From the NCBI RefSeq assembly GCF_020096995.1, contig NZ_CP083692.1, positions 868,001-932,000 on the forward strand: a stretch of DNA of 64,000 nt, written 5' to 3'. This DNA is from Leucobacter sp. Psy1 (GTDB lineage Bacteria > Actinomycetota > Actinomycetes > Actinomycetales > Microbacteriaceae). The translations under genes were made by a program, and so were the position numbers. The notes under the pieces are model-generated. The model saw nothing but the letters and a program-made list of their open reading frames with translations. It did not search any database and had not been told where the DNA came from. This document shows positions 9,043 to 17,344 of this stretch, piece by piece. The stretch's first letter is position 1. Each line of letters begins with the position of its first letter.

Positions 9043-9433
9043 GGTCATCGTGGTGCTGGGTCAGCACGGTCCCAAGACGCTCAAGGGCCTCGGTGAACTG
9101 TTGATATGCGAGACGGGAAGTCCGAGTCGACTCGTAGATTCGCTGGTGCAACGTGGTCTCATCGACCGCACCGATAACCCAATTGATCGGCGACAAGTTT
9201 TACTTCAGCTGACGAAAGATGGACGTAAGCTCCGACCTCAGATCGAGGCTGTTGAGGTGCTACTCGAACAGAAGCTGCAGCAAGCCTTCGACGATGCTAC
9301 GCAGAGCGACGTTGTACATCGGATCCGCCTCTTCCTGGGGGATACTAACGTCGGTGCTGCGTTGCGCCGTCGCTTCGGGGGGCGACCGCAGGTGAATGCG
9401 GGGGCTTTGATACGTAGTGAAAGTTTCCGGTAG
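9023..9433 (+). CDS. MarR-like winged-helix transcriptional regulator (short form)
   Basis: 136 residues if translation begins at GTG 9023, inside the preceding gene. The start SPSQAEVIVVLGQHGPKTLK matches the MarR winged helix at its usual opening helix. It is followed by the recognition helix region (GSPSRLVDSLVQRGLIDR) and the wing (DNPIDRRQVLLQLTKDG). The N-terminal dimerisation helix normally seen in MarR proteins is missing, so this is either a minimal form or begins earlier in the same frame within the upstream gene. A G-rich stretch just before GTG 9023 (TTGGGGG) is the only ribosome-site candidate. Probable local regulator, last gene of the accessory block. Confidence 0.6.
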   Translation: MSPSQAEVIVVLGQHGPKTLKGLGELLICETGSPSRLVDSLVQRGLIDRTDNPIDRRQVLLQLTKDGRKLRPQIEAVEVLLEQKLQQAFDDATQSDVVHRIRLFLGDTNVGAALRRRFGGRPQVNAGALIRSESFR

Positions 9434-9601
9434 CACAGGCGTGCCTCGACGCGCCCTCGTTCACTGAACGCTCTTTCGCGGGAACCGCTCGCGTCTGTGC
9501 GCCTGCGCGCTTGATGGCTATGCACTTCTCGATGACGCGCACGTTGAGATCTCGCGATTGATCGCTCCGCGACGCTTCAGTCGAACGACGCCTTCGACCC
9601 A

Positions 9602-9739
9602 TCATGCCGGTTTGATCGCCGATGGGCCCTCTCTTTCGGAGCTGCGCACCTGCTCGACCGGTTGGCCGATGACGACCGTGCCTGTACCCGAGATCGTCTC
9701 AAGACCGATCGATAGGCGACCATGACAGCGAATCGACAT
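9602..9739 (-). CDS. Candidate 45-residue small protein behind a consensus promoter
   Basis: On the minus strand, ATG at 9739 opens a 45-codon frame to TGA at 9602-9604. The product begins MSIRCHGRLSIGLETISG, continues GTGTVVIGQPVEQVRSS and ends EGPSAIKPA. The composition is ordinary, not the Arg/Ser/Pro-rich noise typical of shadow frames here. Seven to nine bases upstream of the predicted transcription start is a near-consensus promoter, so the message would have a very short leader. I recognise no family. It could also be the broken remnant of a longer gene. Confidence 0.35.
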   Translation of the reverse strand: MSIRCHGRLSIGLETISGTGTVVIGQPVEQVRSSEREGPSAIKPA

Positions 9740-9752
9740 GGGCTTCTGCCTC

Positions 9753-9782
9753 TCTATAGGGGCGTCAACCGAATAAAGTCAA
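9753..9782 (-). promoter_or_regulatory. Sigma70-type promoter reading leftward
   Basis: On the minus strand TTGACT (9782-9777) is separated by 18 bases from TATAGA (9758-9753). This is one of the closest matches to the vegetative consensus in the window and lies in the 503-base gap 9434-9936. The predicted start is near 9746, just ahead of the 45-codon ORF. Nothing else in the gap is recognisable, apart from a 30-codon GTG frame at 9823-9915 on the plus strand that could be a leader of the glycosyltransferase operon. Confidence 0.45.
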
Positions 9783-9936
9783 CCCATCCAAAATATTCAC
9801 CTCCGTAAAATAAGATCGGCTCGTGAACGATTTCGTGGCGTATCGAGATTTCCTCGCCGACGACAGCCGACCGCAGCGACGCCTCGCGCGACAACATGCG
9901 CGGCGAACGAGCTGAGGAAGACGAGTACGCGGAAGA

Positions 9937-12192
9937 ATGAGCGAAGTTCAGATGCTGCGGAGTCTCTCCGCCTTGCGCAACGCACCACGCATCTTGCAAG
10001 CGTTTCCGCTTGCGGATGAGCTCGCACGAGCCGCGAGTGCCGTGAGGGAGGATGAGGGTGACGAGGGCGTTCGGCAGTTGATCGCAGCGCTCTCGGATCC
10101 GGATCACGTGACGGTCATCGCTGCCGTCTACGCGCTCGCGTGCCTCGATAAAGGGAACGGCACAGAAGAAAGTCGACGGGCGTTGGGACGCCTCCGCACC
10201 GACGACCGCGCATTCGTGCGCGACCATGCGGTAGCGGCGATGCGCGCCAGCGCGCCGATGCCGACGAGCGTGCCCTGGCTGCTGGACTGCGTGGGCGAGG
10301 GCGGCTTCCGGGGTATGCAGGCCCAGCGTGTGCTGGAAGCATGGGCGAATCGGGCGGCTCGGGGGAGCGCTCCCGAACTCGTCGCGCCCTTGACGGACGC
10401 CGCGGTGCGGTCCCCAGGCCCGGTGAGGGCGCGAAGGTATATCGAGACGCTCGGACTTTTGCGAGATCACCGAGCTGAAGCGGCACTGACGGATCTCGCT
10501 CATGACGCATCTCTGTCTGATGACTCACGTCACACCGCGCAAGAAGCGCTCGCGTATCGCGAAGATCTCGCCTGGCTCACCTCGGAGGGGCGCCGTCCGT
10601 CGCCGCACGCGCTCACCGTCGCTCAATCGTTCATGCAGGGCGAGATCGACCCGGAACTGCGGAATTCGGGAAGCGGTTCGACAGGGGGCATCTCGACCCT
10701 GCTCGTCGGGCTCGGAGATGCGCTGTGCACGACGACAACGAACGGGTCCGTGCAGGTGCTCACCATCTCCCGGGGAGGCGGGGCGAACGGACGAGTGCAA
10801 GAAACCCCGACTCTTCGGGCTTCGCGCAACCCCGGCCACCGCTTCGCGCACATCGCTTTCGAAACTGACTTGCCGGGAGAGGCTGCGCCCTCGCAAGAAA
10901 CCCGGCGCAGTGATCCCTGGTCGGAGTACGCGGCACTCAGACGCGGTATCCTGCGCAGTCTCCGGCAAGCAGGTGGCGTCGACGTCATGCACCTCCGGAT
11001 GGCGGATGTCGGCACGCTCGCCGCGTGGGATCTCGCCGCTCTCCCGCAGTTGCCCGTCGTGTTCACGGCGGCTCCCGATCCTCACGCACTCATCGAGGCG
11101 ATGGAACTCTCCGGCGATATCACGCGCGAGAGCTTCGGCGACCGGGACGCTCGGGAGCGGCTCTGGGCGAGGGGACAACTGGTGCGTCAGCTCGCGCAAG
11201 ACGCGGCGCACACGGTGCTGCTGCCGAGAGCGGACGTTTCAGGCGATGCGCTCCGACTCCTCGGCATCGACATCGATCAGGATCCGGAGCAGTTCTCGGT
11301 CGTCGCAGAAGGTATCGACCTCGCGGCGAGTGACCGCGCAGGTGATCGCGCGTGGCGGCATCGTGCGGGCGAAGTGGCGAAGGAGGAGAAGGGATCGCCC
11401 GCCGATCCGCCCACGGTGGAACCGACGGTTCACGGCGCAGTGGACGAGGACGACCCGATCGAGGTATTGCGAGAACTGCTCGGCGAACTGCCTGAAGAAC
11501 GGCGCGGGCTCCCGCTCATCGTGACCGTGGGGCGCATGCATCGCGTGAAAGGCATGGCGACGCTGGTGCAATCCTGGGCGCGAAGCGAACTGCGTGACAG
11601 ATGCAACCTGCTCGTCGTGGGCGGGAACCTCAAGCTTCCATCGGGGGACGAAGCAGAACAGCTGCAGCAAATCGACCTCGAGATTCCGCGTCCACTCCAA
11701 GCGGGCGCAGGTCTACTCCTGTCCGGGCATCGACCCAATGCGGTCGTCGCTGAGTGGGTCGCGGCAGTCCGATTCGGTCTCGCCGGCTACGCAGCGTCCG
11801 GAGGGGTGTACGTCTGCGCCAGTGTCAAAGAGGAATTCGGGCTGGCGATCATCGAGGCGCTCGCCGCCGGAGCGTTCGTGGTGGCACCGGTCAGAGGGGG
11901 TCCCAGCACCTACCTCGATCAGGGTCGTACCGGCCTGCTGTGCGACACCACTGATCAGGCGAGTCTCGCACGAACGATCGGCGAGGCCCTCGACCTCGTC
12001 GGCTCGCCGCAGGCGGATGAGCGTGCTGATGAGGCCCGCCAGATGGTGAGAGAACGATTCTCAGTCCACAAGATGGCGGAAGCGCTCTCGGCGATCTACC
12101 GGCGTGTGCAAAACCTTCCCCCGAACGTCGACTGCGCGGAACTGGAAGGCAGCACCCTACCTCGAACAACCTCAACCGAAAGAGCTCTATGA
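9937..12192 (+). CDS. HEAT-repeat N-terminus fused to a GT4 glycosyltransferase
   Basis: 751 residues. Residues 1-215 are helical repeats of HEAT type (REDEGDEGVRQLIAALSDPDH, AVYALACLDKG, RDHAVAAMRASAPMPTSVPWL, DHRAEAALTDLAHDA). From about 240 a GT-B fold glycosyltransferase begins. The C-terminal Rossmann half shows the GT4 signatures VTVGRMHRVKGMATLV and, near residue 630, CASVKEEFGLAIIEALAAG with the donor-sugar Glu pair, followed by PVRGGPSTYL. The likely role is transfer of a nucleotide-activated sugar to a cell-surface or specialised acceptor, with the HEAT part recruiting a partner. Start ATG 9937 follows a GCGGAAGA ribosome site. It overlaps the next gene by four bases, and a joint pathway is likely. 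Confidence 0.75.
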   Translation: MSEVQMLRSLSALRNAPRILQAFPLADELARAASAVREDEGDEGVRQLIAALSDPDHVTVIAAVYALACLDKGNGTEESRRALGRLRTDDRAFVRDHAVAAMRASAPMPTSVPWLLDCVGEGGFRGMQAQRVLEAWANRAARGSAPELVAPLTDAAVRSPGPVRARRYIETLGLLRDHRAEAALTDLAHDASLSDDSRHTAQEALAYREDLAWLTSEGRRPSPHALTVAQSFMQGEIDPELRNSGSGSTGGISTLLVGLGDALCTTTTNGSVQVLTISRGGGANGRVQETPTLRASRNPGHRFAHIAFETDLPGEAAPSQETRRSDPWSEYAALRRGILRSLRQAGGVDVMHLRMADVGTLAAWDLAALPQLPVVFTAAPDPHALIEAMELSGDITRESFGDRDARERLWARGQLVRQLAQDAAHTVLLPRADVSGDALRLLGIDIDQDPEQFSVVAEGIDLAASDRAGDRAWRHRAGEVAKEEKGSPADPPTVEPTVHGAVDEDDPIEVLRELLGELPEERRGLPLIVTVGRMHRVKGMATLVQSWARSELRDRCNLLVVGGNLKLPSGDEAEQLQQIDLEIPRPLQAGAGLLLSGHRPNAVVAEWVAAVRFGLAGYAASGGVYVCASVKEEFGLAIIEALAAGAFVVAPVRGGPSTYLDQGRTGLLCDTTDQASLARTIGEALDLVGSPQADERADEARQMVRERFSVHKMAEALSAIYRRVQNLPPNVDCAELEGSTLPRTTSTERAL

Positions 12193-13523
12193 CCCTGCTC
12201 ATCATCAGCCCCGACTACGCATCCCATCTCTACCCGCTCGCAGCGATGGGGAGATCGTGGCAGGAACGAGGCGAGCGCGTCGTGGTCGCCACGGGCCCGG
12301 CAACGGCATCGATCGTGGAAGAGTTCGGGTACGAGCATCTCGAGCTCGTACTCGGAAAAGGATCGAACCCCGGCACGATTCGCGTGGAAGATCAGCCCGC
12401 CGGCGAAGACGACCTGCTCGACGGGTTCTTCCAGGCGACACGGAACGGCATGGTGGCTACCCTGATGTATCAGGCCCGCGCGCGACTGCACGACCTCATG
12501 TACGAACCCGTCGACGCGGCGAGACGGGTCCTCGAGATCATCGGCCAGGTCGAGCCCGATCAGATCCTCGTCGATCACCTCGCGTTCAGCGCTCGCGTCG
12601 GACTGCACGCCGCCGGAATCGACTACATCGACGCGGTTCTCGGGCACCCGTCAGCCCTACCGCTCGCGGAAGCCGGTGAGGTATACGGTTACCCGACGGC
12701 CTGGCCGACATCGTTCACCCCGAGGTCGGATGAGCTCGAGGAACTCGCGGATCTCTGCGCGCGTGTCAGCGAGAACTTCACCGAGGAGTGGAACCGCGTA
12801 GTGGTCGAGCTCTCTCCGGACATCGGCGCCACTCGCTCTGCTTCGCGCGTGCAGCCACGTCTCTCAGAGAACGCTTTCTCCGAGCGCGGGCGTACGCTCG
12901 TCCACAACTATCCGAGAGAACTGATGTCGGCGGACCGGCTCCGGTTCATGCCCGAAAGTGTCTTCGTCGGAGCTTCGATCCGAGATCTCCCGGGGAGCGC
13001 TGATGTAGACGAGTGGATTCAGTCGTCGGACGCTCCCTTCGTGTACGTCAGCTTCGGAAGCTTCCTTTCGGCCCGCGGCGACGTCTTGAAAGTGGTGGTG
13101 GAAGCCCTGCGAACGAGCGGCGTCCGCGCCGCGATCGCGCACGGTTCGACTCCGGTATCCGACCTCGGCACCCTCCCGCCTGACTGGTTGGTCGCCGAGT
13201 TCCTGCCTCAGGTGACGCTGCTCAAGCACGCCGCTGCCGCAGTGAGTCATGGTGGCAACAACAGCGTGACCGAGGCGCTTGCGTTCGGGGTGCCTCTGGT
13301 GGTTCTCCCGTTCTCGACTGATCAGTTCGCCGGAGCGGCTGCGCTCGAGCAATCGAACCTGGGTATCGTGCTGCCTCCGAACACCGCAACATCCGCCGAG
13401 CTCGCCCGCGCAATTGCGACGGCTCTCGACATGCCAGCTGAGAGCCGCGAACTGCTCGACGCTCTCAGGAGAGAGCAGCGATCGAGTGTGGACCTCCACG
13501 AACTGACATCTGAGCATCGATAG
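12189..13523 (+). CDS. GT1-family (UGT/MGT-like) glycosyltransferase
   Basis: 444 residues in the GT-B fold. The N-terminus LLIISPDYASHLYPLAAMGRSWQERGERVVVATG is the acceptor-domain opening typical of macrolide/UDP-glycosyltransferases. The C-terminal half carries FVYVSFGSFLSARG and the donor-binding signature SHGGNNSVTEALAFGVPLVVLPFSTDQ. Members glycosylate small hydrophobic acceptors or lipids in the cytosol. The start lies in the ATGA overlap with the HEAT-GT4 gene, so the two enzymes are co-translated and may act in sequence on the same acceptor. No signal peptide or membrane segment is seen. No aglycone-making enzymes are adjacent, so the substrate is unknown. Confidence 0.82.
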   Translation: MTLLIISPDYASHLYPLAAMGRSWQERGERVVVATGPATASIVEEFGYEHLELVLGKGSNPGTIRVEDQPAGEDDLLDGFFQATRNGMVATLMYQARARLHDLMYEPVDAARRVLEIIGQVEPDQILVDHLAFSARVGLHAAGIDYIDAVLGHPSALPLAEAGEVYGYPTAWPTSFTPRSDELEELADLCARVSENFTEEWNRVVVELSPDIGATRSASRVQPRLSENAFSERGRTLVHNYPRELMSADRLRFMPESVFVGASIRDLPGSADVDEWIQSSDAPFVYVSFGSFLSARGDVLKVVVEALRTSGVRAAIAHGSTPVSDLGTLPPDWLVAEFLPQVTLLKHAAAAVSHGGNNSVTEALAFGVPLVVLPFSTDQFAGAAALEQSNLGIVLPPNTATSAELARAIATALDMPAESRELLDALRREQRSSVDLHELTSEHR

Positions 13524-13673
13524 TGAAGCAGACGTGAGCGACCCCGGCCCAGATCGGCATGAATATCGGACCTGTGGCCCAGAGTACGTTCGTGGCGGTC
13601 GCGGGGACGATACTCCCGCTCGGGCCGTTCGACGCATAGCGTAGAGGGTAACGTCACGAGGAGGGGAGTCTGC

Positions 13674-14768
13674 ATGAGCAGCGCAACTGGGTCTCGGCGC
13701 GCGAGGCCCGCATTGATTGCTCCCGCCGTGGTTGCGCTGCTACTGACCGGGTGCTCCGCGGTCTCGGAGCGGGGCGGAGTCGAGCAGGGTGGAGCCGAGC
13801 GGTCGAGCACGGCCGATCCCGATGCGTCCACGCACACAGTGGCTTCAGGGCTGGAAGCACCGTGGTCGGTCGCGTTCGCCGGTGACATCGCACTGGTCAG
13901 CGAACGCGACTCCGGACGCATCCTCGAACTGGACGACGACGGTGCGGCGCGAGAGGTCGGCACGATCACGGACGTCACTCCGGCAGGGGAGGGCGGCCTG
14001 CTCGGCATCGCCATCCAGAACGACGACCTGTACGCCTACTTCACCTCGGGCGACGAGAATCGCCTCGAGCGCTACGAGCTGACCGGGGAACCGGGGTCGT
14101 TCGAGCTCGGTGAGCCGGAGAGGATCCTCGATGGAGTAGACGCGGCGCGCTTCCACAACGGCGGACGGATCGCGTTCGGTCCGGACGAGATGCTGTACGT
14201 CACCGTCGGCGACGCGGGGAACGCCGCCCGCGCGCAGGACCGCGACTCGCTGTCGGGTAAGATCCTGCGGCTCACACCGGAGGGCACTGTGCCCCCGGAC
14301 AACCCGTTCGACGACTCGCCCGTCTACAGCCTTGGGCATCGGAACCCGCAGGGTCTGGCCTGGGATCGGGATGGCACTATGTACGCCTCAGAGTTCGGGC
14401 AGGACACCTGGGACGAGCTCAACGTCATCGAGGCCGGCGGTAACTACGGATGGCCCGAGGCCGAGGGCATCGCCGACGACGATCGATTCATCGATCCCGT
14501 TCAGCAGTGGGAACCGGCCGAAGCCAGCCCCAGCGGTATGGCCGTAGCCGGCGAGGCGATCTGGATCGCGAACCTGCGCGGCGAACGTCTGCGCGAGATC
14601 CCGCTGACCGACATCGCCGCCTCGACTGAGCACCTGGTCGGCGAGCGGGGTCGGCTCAGAGACGTCTCCGTTGCCCCCGACGGGTCGCTGTGGGTGCTGA
14701 CCAACAACACTGACGGCCGCGGCGATCCCGGTGAGAGCGACGACCGAATCCTGCGCCTCGAACCCTAA
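13674..14768 (+). CDS. PQQ-dependent sugar dehydrogenase lipoprotein (aldose dehydrogenase family)
   Basis: 364 residues, exported. A lipoprotein signal ends in LLTGC with the lipidated Cys at 27. The remainder is a six-bladed beta-propeller of the soluble glucose/aldose dehydrogenase (GSDH/YliI) family. Motifs include LEAPWSVAFAGD, GEGGLLGIA, FHNGGRIAFGPDEMLYVTVGDAG (the His is the usual catalytic one), GHRNPQGLAW and GGNYGWPE. The family oxidises aldoses using pyrroloquinoline quinone, and the enzyme would sit on the outer face of the membrane. No PQQ biosynthesis genes are in the window, so the cofactor would have to come from elsewhere. It is monocistronic and followed by a hairpin. Confidence 0.85.
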   Translation: MSSATGSRRARPALIAPAVVALLLTGCSAVSERGGVEQGGAERSSTADPDASTHTVASGLEAPWSVAFAGDIALVSERDSGRILELDDDGAAREVGTITDVTPAGEGGLLGIAIQNDDLYAYFTSGDENRLERYELTGEPGSFELGEPERILDGVDAARFHNGGRIAFGPDEMLYVTVGDAGNAARAQDRDSLSGKILRLTPEGTVPPDNPFDDSPVYSLGHRNPQGLAWDRDGTMYASEFGQDTWDELNVIEAGGNYGWPEAEGIADDDRFIDPVQQWEPAEASPSGMAVAGEAIWIANLRGERLREIPLTDIAASTEHLVGERGRLRDVSVAPDGSLWVLTNNTDGRGDPGESDDRILRLEP

Positions 14769-14769
14769 T

Positions 14770-14794
14770 GCCTCACCACCCGGTAGAGTGAGGC
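14770..14794 (+). terminator. Hairpin after the sugar dehydrogenase
   Basis: GCCTCAC (14770-14776) pairs perfectly with GTGAGGC (14788-14794) across an 11-base loop, starting two bases after the TAA stop. No T-tract follows, which is usual for many GC-rich actinobacterial terminators. Confidence 0.45.
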
Positions 14795-14833
14795 GCACTG
14801 TCGCGGCGCTCGCCGGAGAACCTGGCTGCGGTG

Positions 14834-14944
14834 ATCCAGAGGGGCGAACGAAGAGCACTTCGATTACCCGCTCGACTTCTTGGTGATCGATTTCCGTGAG
14901 CTGCCCGACTTCTATCGCGTGCGCCGCAGCGCTTCGAAAGCTGA
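14834..14944 (+). pseudogene. Internally deleted second copy of the DUF4385 gene
   Basis: The stretch encodes FDYPLDFLVIDFRELPDFYRV, closely matching the first 22 residues of the intact DUF4385 protein about 1 kb downstream (FDYSLDFSAIDFRERPDLYRV). It then jumps straight to gcttcgaaagctga, identical to the last codons and stop of that gene. Even the 5' flank (agaggggcg) is shared. The roughly 390 bases in between are gone. The two copies therefore arose by duplication, and one decayed by a clean internal deletion. The rest of the 14795-15531 gap holds only the PRD remnant below. Confidence 0.7.
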
Positions 14945-15120
14945 GCTGCGATCAGGGGTGAGAGCGGCAGCAGGATTCGGTGTTGGTCATCACTGCAGTG
15001 ACGCTGACACCTGATGGTGAAGAAGTCCCTGGAATCCGCCGCGGGTGGAGTTTGGAGTCAGTACCCCACGCAGACCTCACGCACCTGTGAGCCACACCCA
15101 GTCGACGGGGCGAGTGCTCA

Positions 15121-15327
15121 TCAACCTGATGCCTGGGGGAGTGACGCTCGAGCGATGTGCAGCGCGAGGTATGCGACCTCCTCGTCGGGCACGACCACGT
15201 CGTACTCCCGCTTGATGAAGGTGCGCACGCGTTCTGCGGTGGTGACGGAAGCGGGATAACGCGCGCGCATGGTCTCCAATAGGACGTCGTCTTCGCGAAG
15301 CATGCGTTTGGCGAAGAGGTGTTCCAC
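15121..15327 (-). pseudogene. Remnant of a PRD-containing (BglG/LicT-type) antiterminator
   Basis: A 68-codon minus-strand frame ends with AERVRTFIKREYDVVVPDEE followed by VAYLALHIARA. The YLALHIAR ending is the conserved C-terminal helix of a PTS regulation domain. Nothing resembling the RNA-binding CAT domain or the other PRD is found in frame upstream, and no PTS genes are nearby. It is best read as the leftover 3' piece of a sugar-responsive transcriptional antiterminator. Confidence 0.45.
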
Positions 15328-15531
15328 CGAGGAGGCACGATCGCCTGCTCGACTTCTCGACCGCGGTCACCGGCAATGTGTTCTTCGCGCCCACAGCGGA
15401 AACCCTGTCGCAGCTCGATTCGTAACCGCCCATCCGTGGCGCGCGGATTCACGGACAAACGGCGGGGCCCGTGGGCTTCGTGAGCCGATAGAGTCGGAGT
15501 ACTGGACCCCTGAACGTCGGAGGTGACCCGA

Positions 15532-15717
15532 ATGTCGGACATGGAACACGAGTACTGGTACAACCTGACCACGCACGAGGTCGAGTACGGTTTGCAGTCG
15601 CCGGCCGTCGACCGTGCCGGCCCCTTTGCCACTCGGGAAGAGGCTGAACGGGCTCCCGAGACGATCGCGGCGCGGTCGCGGAAGTGGGCTGAAGAGGACG
15701 CACTCGAGAACGAGTAG
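15532..15717 (+). CDS. Small conserved actinobacterial protein (SPOR-domain-like annotation)
   Basis: 61 residues from ATG 15532, preceded by GGAGGTG at 15519-15525. The sequence has the family pattern EHEYWYNLTTHEVEYG, QSPAVDRAGPFATREEAERA, then RSRKWAEEDALENE. Close relatives in Microbacteriaceae and related families are commonly annotated as SPOR domain-containing proteins, because the PFATREEA segment resembles the SPOR strand-helix. Cytosolic, with no signal or membrane segment. Function is not known. It is followed after about 115 bases by the DUF4385 gene. Confidence 0.7.
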   Translation: MSDMEHEYWYNLTTHEVEYGLQSPAVDRAGPFATREEAERAPETIAARSRKWAEEDALENE

Positions 15718-15831
15718 TGATGCCCATCGGCAGGTCATGGTGGAGGGCGTCCGCACCGTCGCCCGGCAAGATGCTGCGCTCGATCACGGCGTTCGCCGCC
15801 GCGTCGGGCTGAGCCGATCGAGAGGGGCGCC

Positions 15832-16326
15832 GTGAAAAAGTTCGATTACTCGCTCGACTTCTCTGCGATCGATTTTCGTGAGCGGCCCGACCTCTACCGT
15901 GTCGGTCGCGGCGAGCAGGGCGTGCTCAAGGTCGAGCCGTACAAGTCGGAGATCTTGCCCCACTGGCGCTTCAAGGATCCCGACGTCGCACGAACCTCGA
16001 GCGAGGAGATCTGGCGGCTCTTCGAGAAGTACCTCGACGATGAAGATTTCGTCGGCGCCGATATGGCGCGCAAGTTCTTGCAGATGGGGTATACCCGGGC
16101 CAGACGATACGCCAACCACCGCGGGGGCAAGAAGTACGACGGTCCGGTGCCCGACGACAAGAAGGGGCAGAGCGGCGCGCACGGCAGGACCGAGAAGCCG
16201 CGCGACGCTGAGGATCCGGTGAAGGCCGAATCCGCGCGCATCTTCAAGGCGGCGTGGGATCGGGCGGCGGCCGATCCTCGATATATCGCAATGCGCGAGA
16301 TTCACCGGGAGCGCTTCGAAAGCTGA
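15832..16326 (+). CDS. DUF4385 family protein
   Basis: 164 residues from GTG 15832, with GAGAGGGG at 15819-15826 as ribosome site. The whole chain matches DUF4385: KKFDYSLDFSAIDFRERPDL at the start, GVLKVEPYKSEILPHWRFKDP, LDDEDFVGADMARKFLQMGYTRARRYANH and a C-terminal DPVKAESARIFKAAWDRA. The family is cytosolic, occurs in bacteria and phages, and has no established function. A broken partial copy lies about 1 kb upstream, which indicates local duplication. Confidence 0.8.
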   Translation: MKKFDYSLDFSAIDFRERPDLYRVGRGEQGVLKVEPYKSEILPHWRFKDPDVARTSSEEIWRLFEKYLDDEDFVGADMARKFLQMGYTRARRYANHRGGKKYDGPVPDDKKGQSGAHGRTEKPRDAEDPVKAESARIFKAAWDRAAADPRYIAMREIHRERFES

Positions 16327-16362
16327 TCCGTGCTCGGCGACGACGCGCGGTCTGCGAGCCCG

Positions 16363-17250
16363 TCAGTTCGCGGCCCGGCTCATCAACGCGATCACCTCGC
16401 CGGCCGCTCGGCGTACCGGGCGCCTGCGCAACCAGACCAGGTGCACGGGCATCGCGACGCCGTTCGTGATGTTGTCGAACTCCAGAATCCTCACGCGTCC
16501 CTGCGCGACCGCGCCCTCGACAGCGTCACGGGGGAGGTTGGCCCAGCCCGCGCCGCGCTCCACGAGTCCGAGTGCGGCCTCCACCGAGTCCACCAGCCAG
16601 CGGCTGTCCGAGACGAGGTGACGCGGATCCGAGACGGTGTCATCGGGGCCGCTCACGACGATCTGGCGACTGTCTCCCAGATCTTCGAGGCGTCGCAGAT
16701 CAGTGGGGAGCCCCGGAGTGGTCGCGGTGGCCGAGGCAACCGCCACGAATCGTGTGTCGGCGACGTGGGTGAATGCCTCCTCGCGGTCGACACCCGGGGG
16801 CATGGCGAGGAGCGCCAGGTCTGCTCGTTCCTGATGAAGCATCTCGCGCACCTGCTCCTGGGGGAGCCGGAGGATGTGCAGTTTCAGGAGGGGGTAGCGG
16901 CGACCGACCTCGGTGAGGGTGTCGAGGAGGTGATGATCGGGAACGCCCGATGCGATCGCGACGGTGAGCGTGCTCTCCAGGTTCTGCGAGAGTTCGACGG
17001 CGTGCACCTGCAGGAGTCTGAGGCGGCTCGCGACGGAGCGCGCGTGGGGCAGAAGTGCCAGTGCCTCGGGGGTGGGCACCGCCTCACGCCGGGACCGATC
17101 GAATAGCGGGTACCCGAGCTCGGCCTCGATGTTCGCGATGCTCATGCTCACCGCCGATGGCACACGGCGAAGTGCACGTGCTGCTCCGGAGAAAGAGCCG
17201 TGGTCGACGACGGCGAGAAAGAGTTCGATGCCATCGCTGGAGAGGGACAT
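16363..17250 (-). CDS. LysR-family transcriptional regulator
   Basis: 295 residues. The N-terminal helix-turn-helix (ELFLAVVDHGSFSGAARALRRVPSAVSMSIANIEAELGYPLFDRSR) is typical of LysR, followed by a linker helix and a periplasmic-binding-like effector domain. It is transcribed divergently from the PACE-family efflux gene with a 94-base intergenic region. This is the standard arrangement for a LysR regulator controlling its neighbour, and AceR/AceI pairs in other bacteria are organised in the same way. The effector could be a cationic biocide or polyamine, by analogy only. Confidence 0.85.
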   Translation of the reverse strand: MSLSSDGIELFLAVVDHGSFSGAARALRRVPSAVSMSIANIEAELGYPLFDRSRREAVPTPEALALLPHARSVASRLRLLQVHAVELSQNLESTLTVAIASGVPDHHLLDTLTEVGRRYPLLKLHILRLPQEQVREMLHQERADLALLAMPPGVDREEAFTHVADTRFVAVASATATTPGLPTDLRRLEDLGDSRQIVVSGPDDTVSDPRHLVSDSRWLVDSVEAALGLVERGAGWANLPRDAVEGAVAQGRVRILEFDNITNGVAMPVHLVWLRRRPVRRAAGEVIALMSRAAN

Positions 17251-17344
17251 ATATCTATCAACTTTTCTGAAGGGAACTGACTTTTTCCATCACTTGCACT
17301 GAGTGTAGCGTCGATCCCTGTCGGCTTGGAAAGGCGGAGATTCA

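Noticed and set aside
9823..9915. 30-codon GTG frame upstream of the HEAT-GT4 gene
   Set aside because: TAAGAT just ahead could make it a leaderless leader peptide, but there is no -35, no conserved sequence and no attenuator structure; not supportable as a gene.
9434..9936. Possible tRNA or attachment site at the island's right edge
   Set aside because: I looked for a T-loop GGTTCGAATCC-like pattern, clover-leaf arms and direct repeats matching the left part and found none. The island boundary therefore remains undefined.
15720..15815. 30-codon frame between the small conserved gene and DUF4385
   Set aside because: It overlaps the preceding stop by a few bases but has no family similarity; likely chance.
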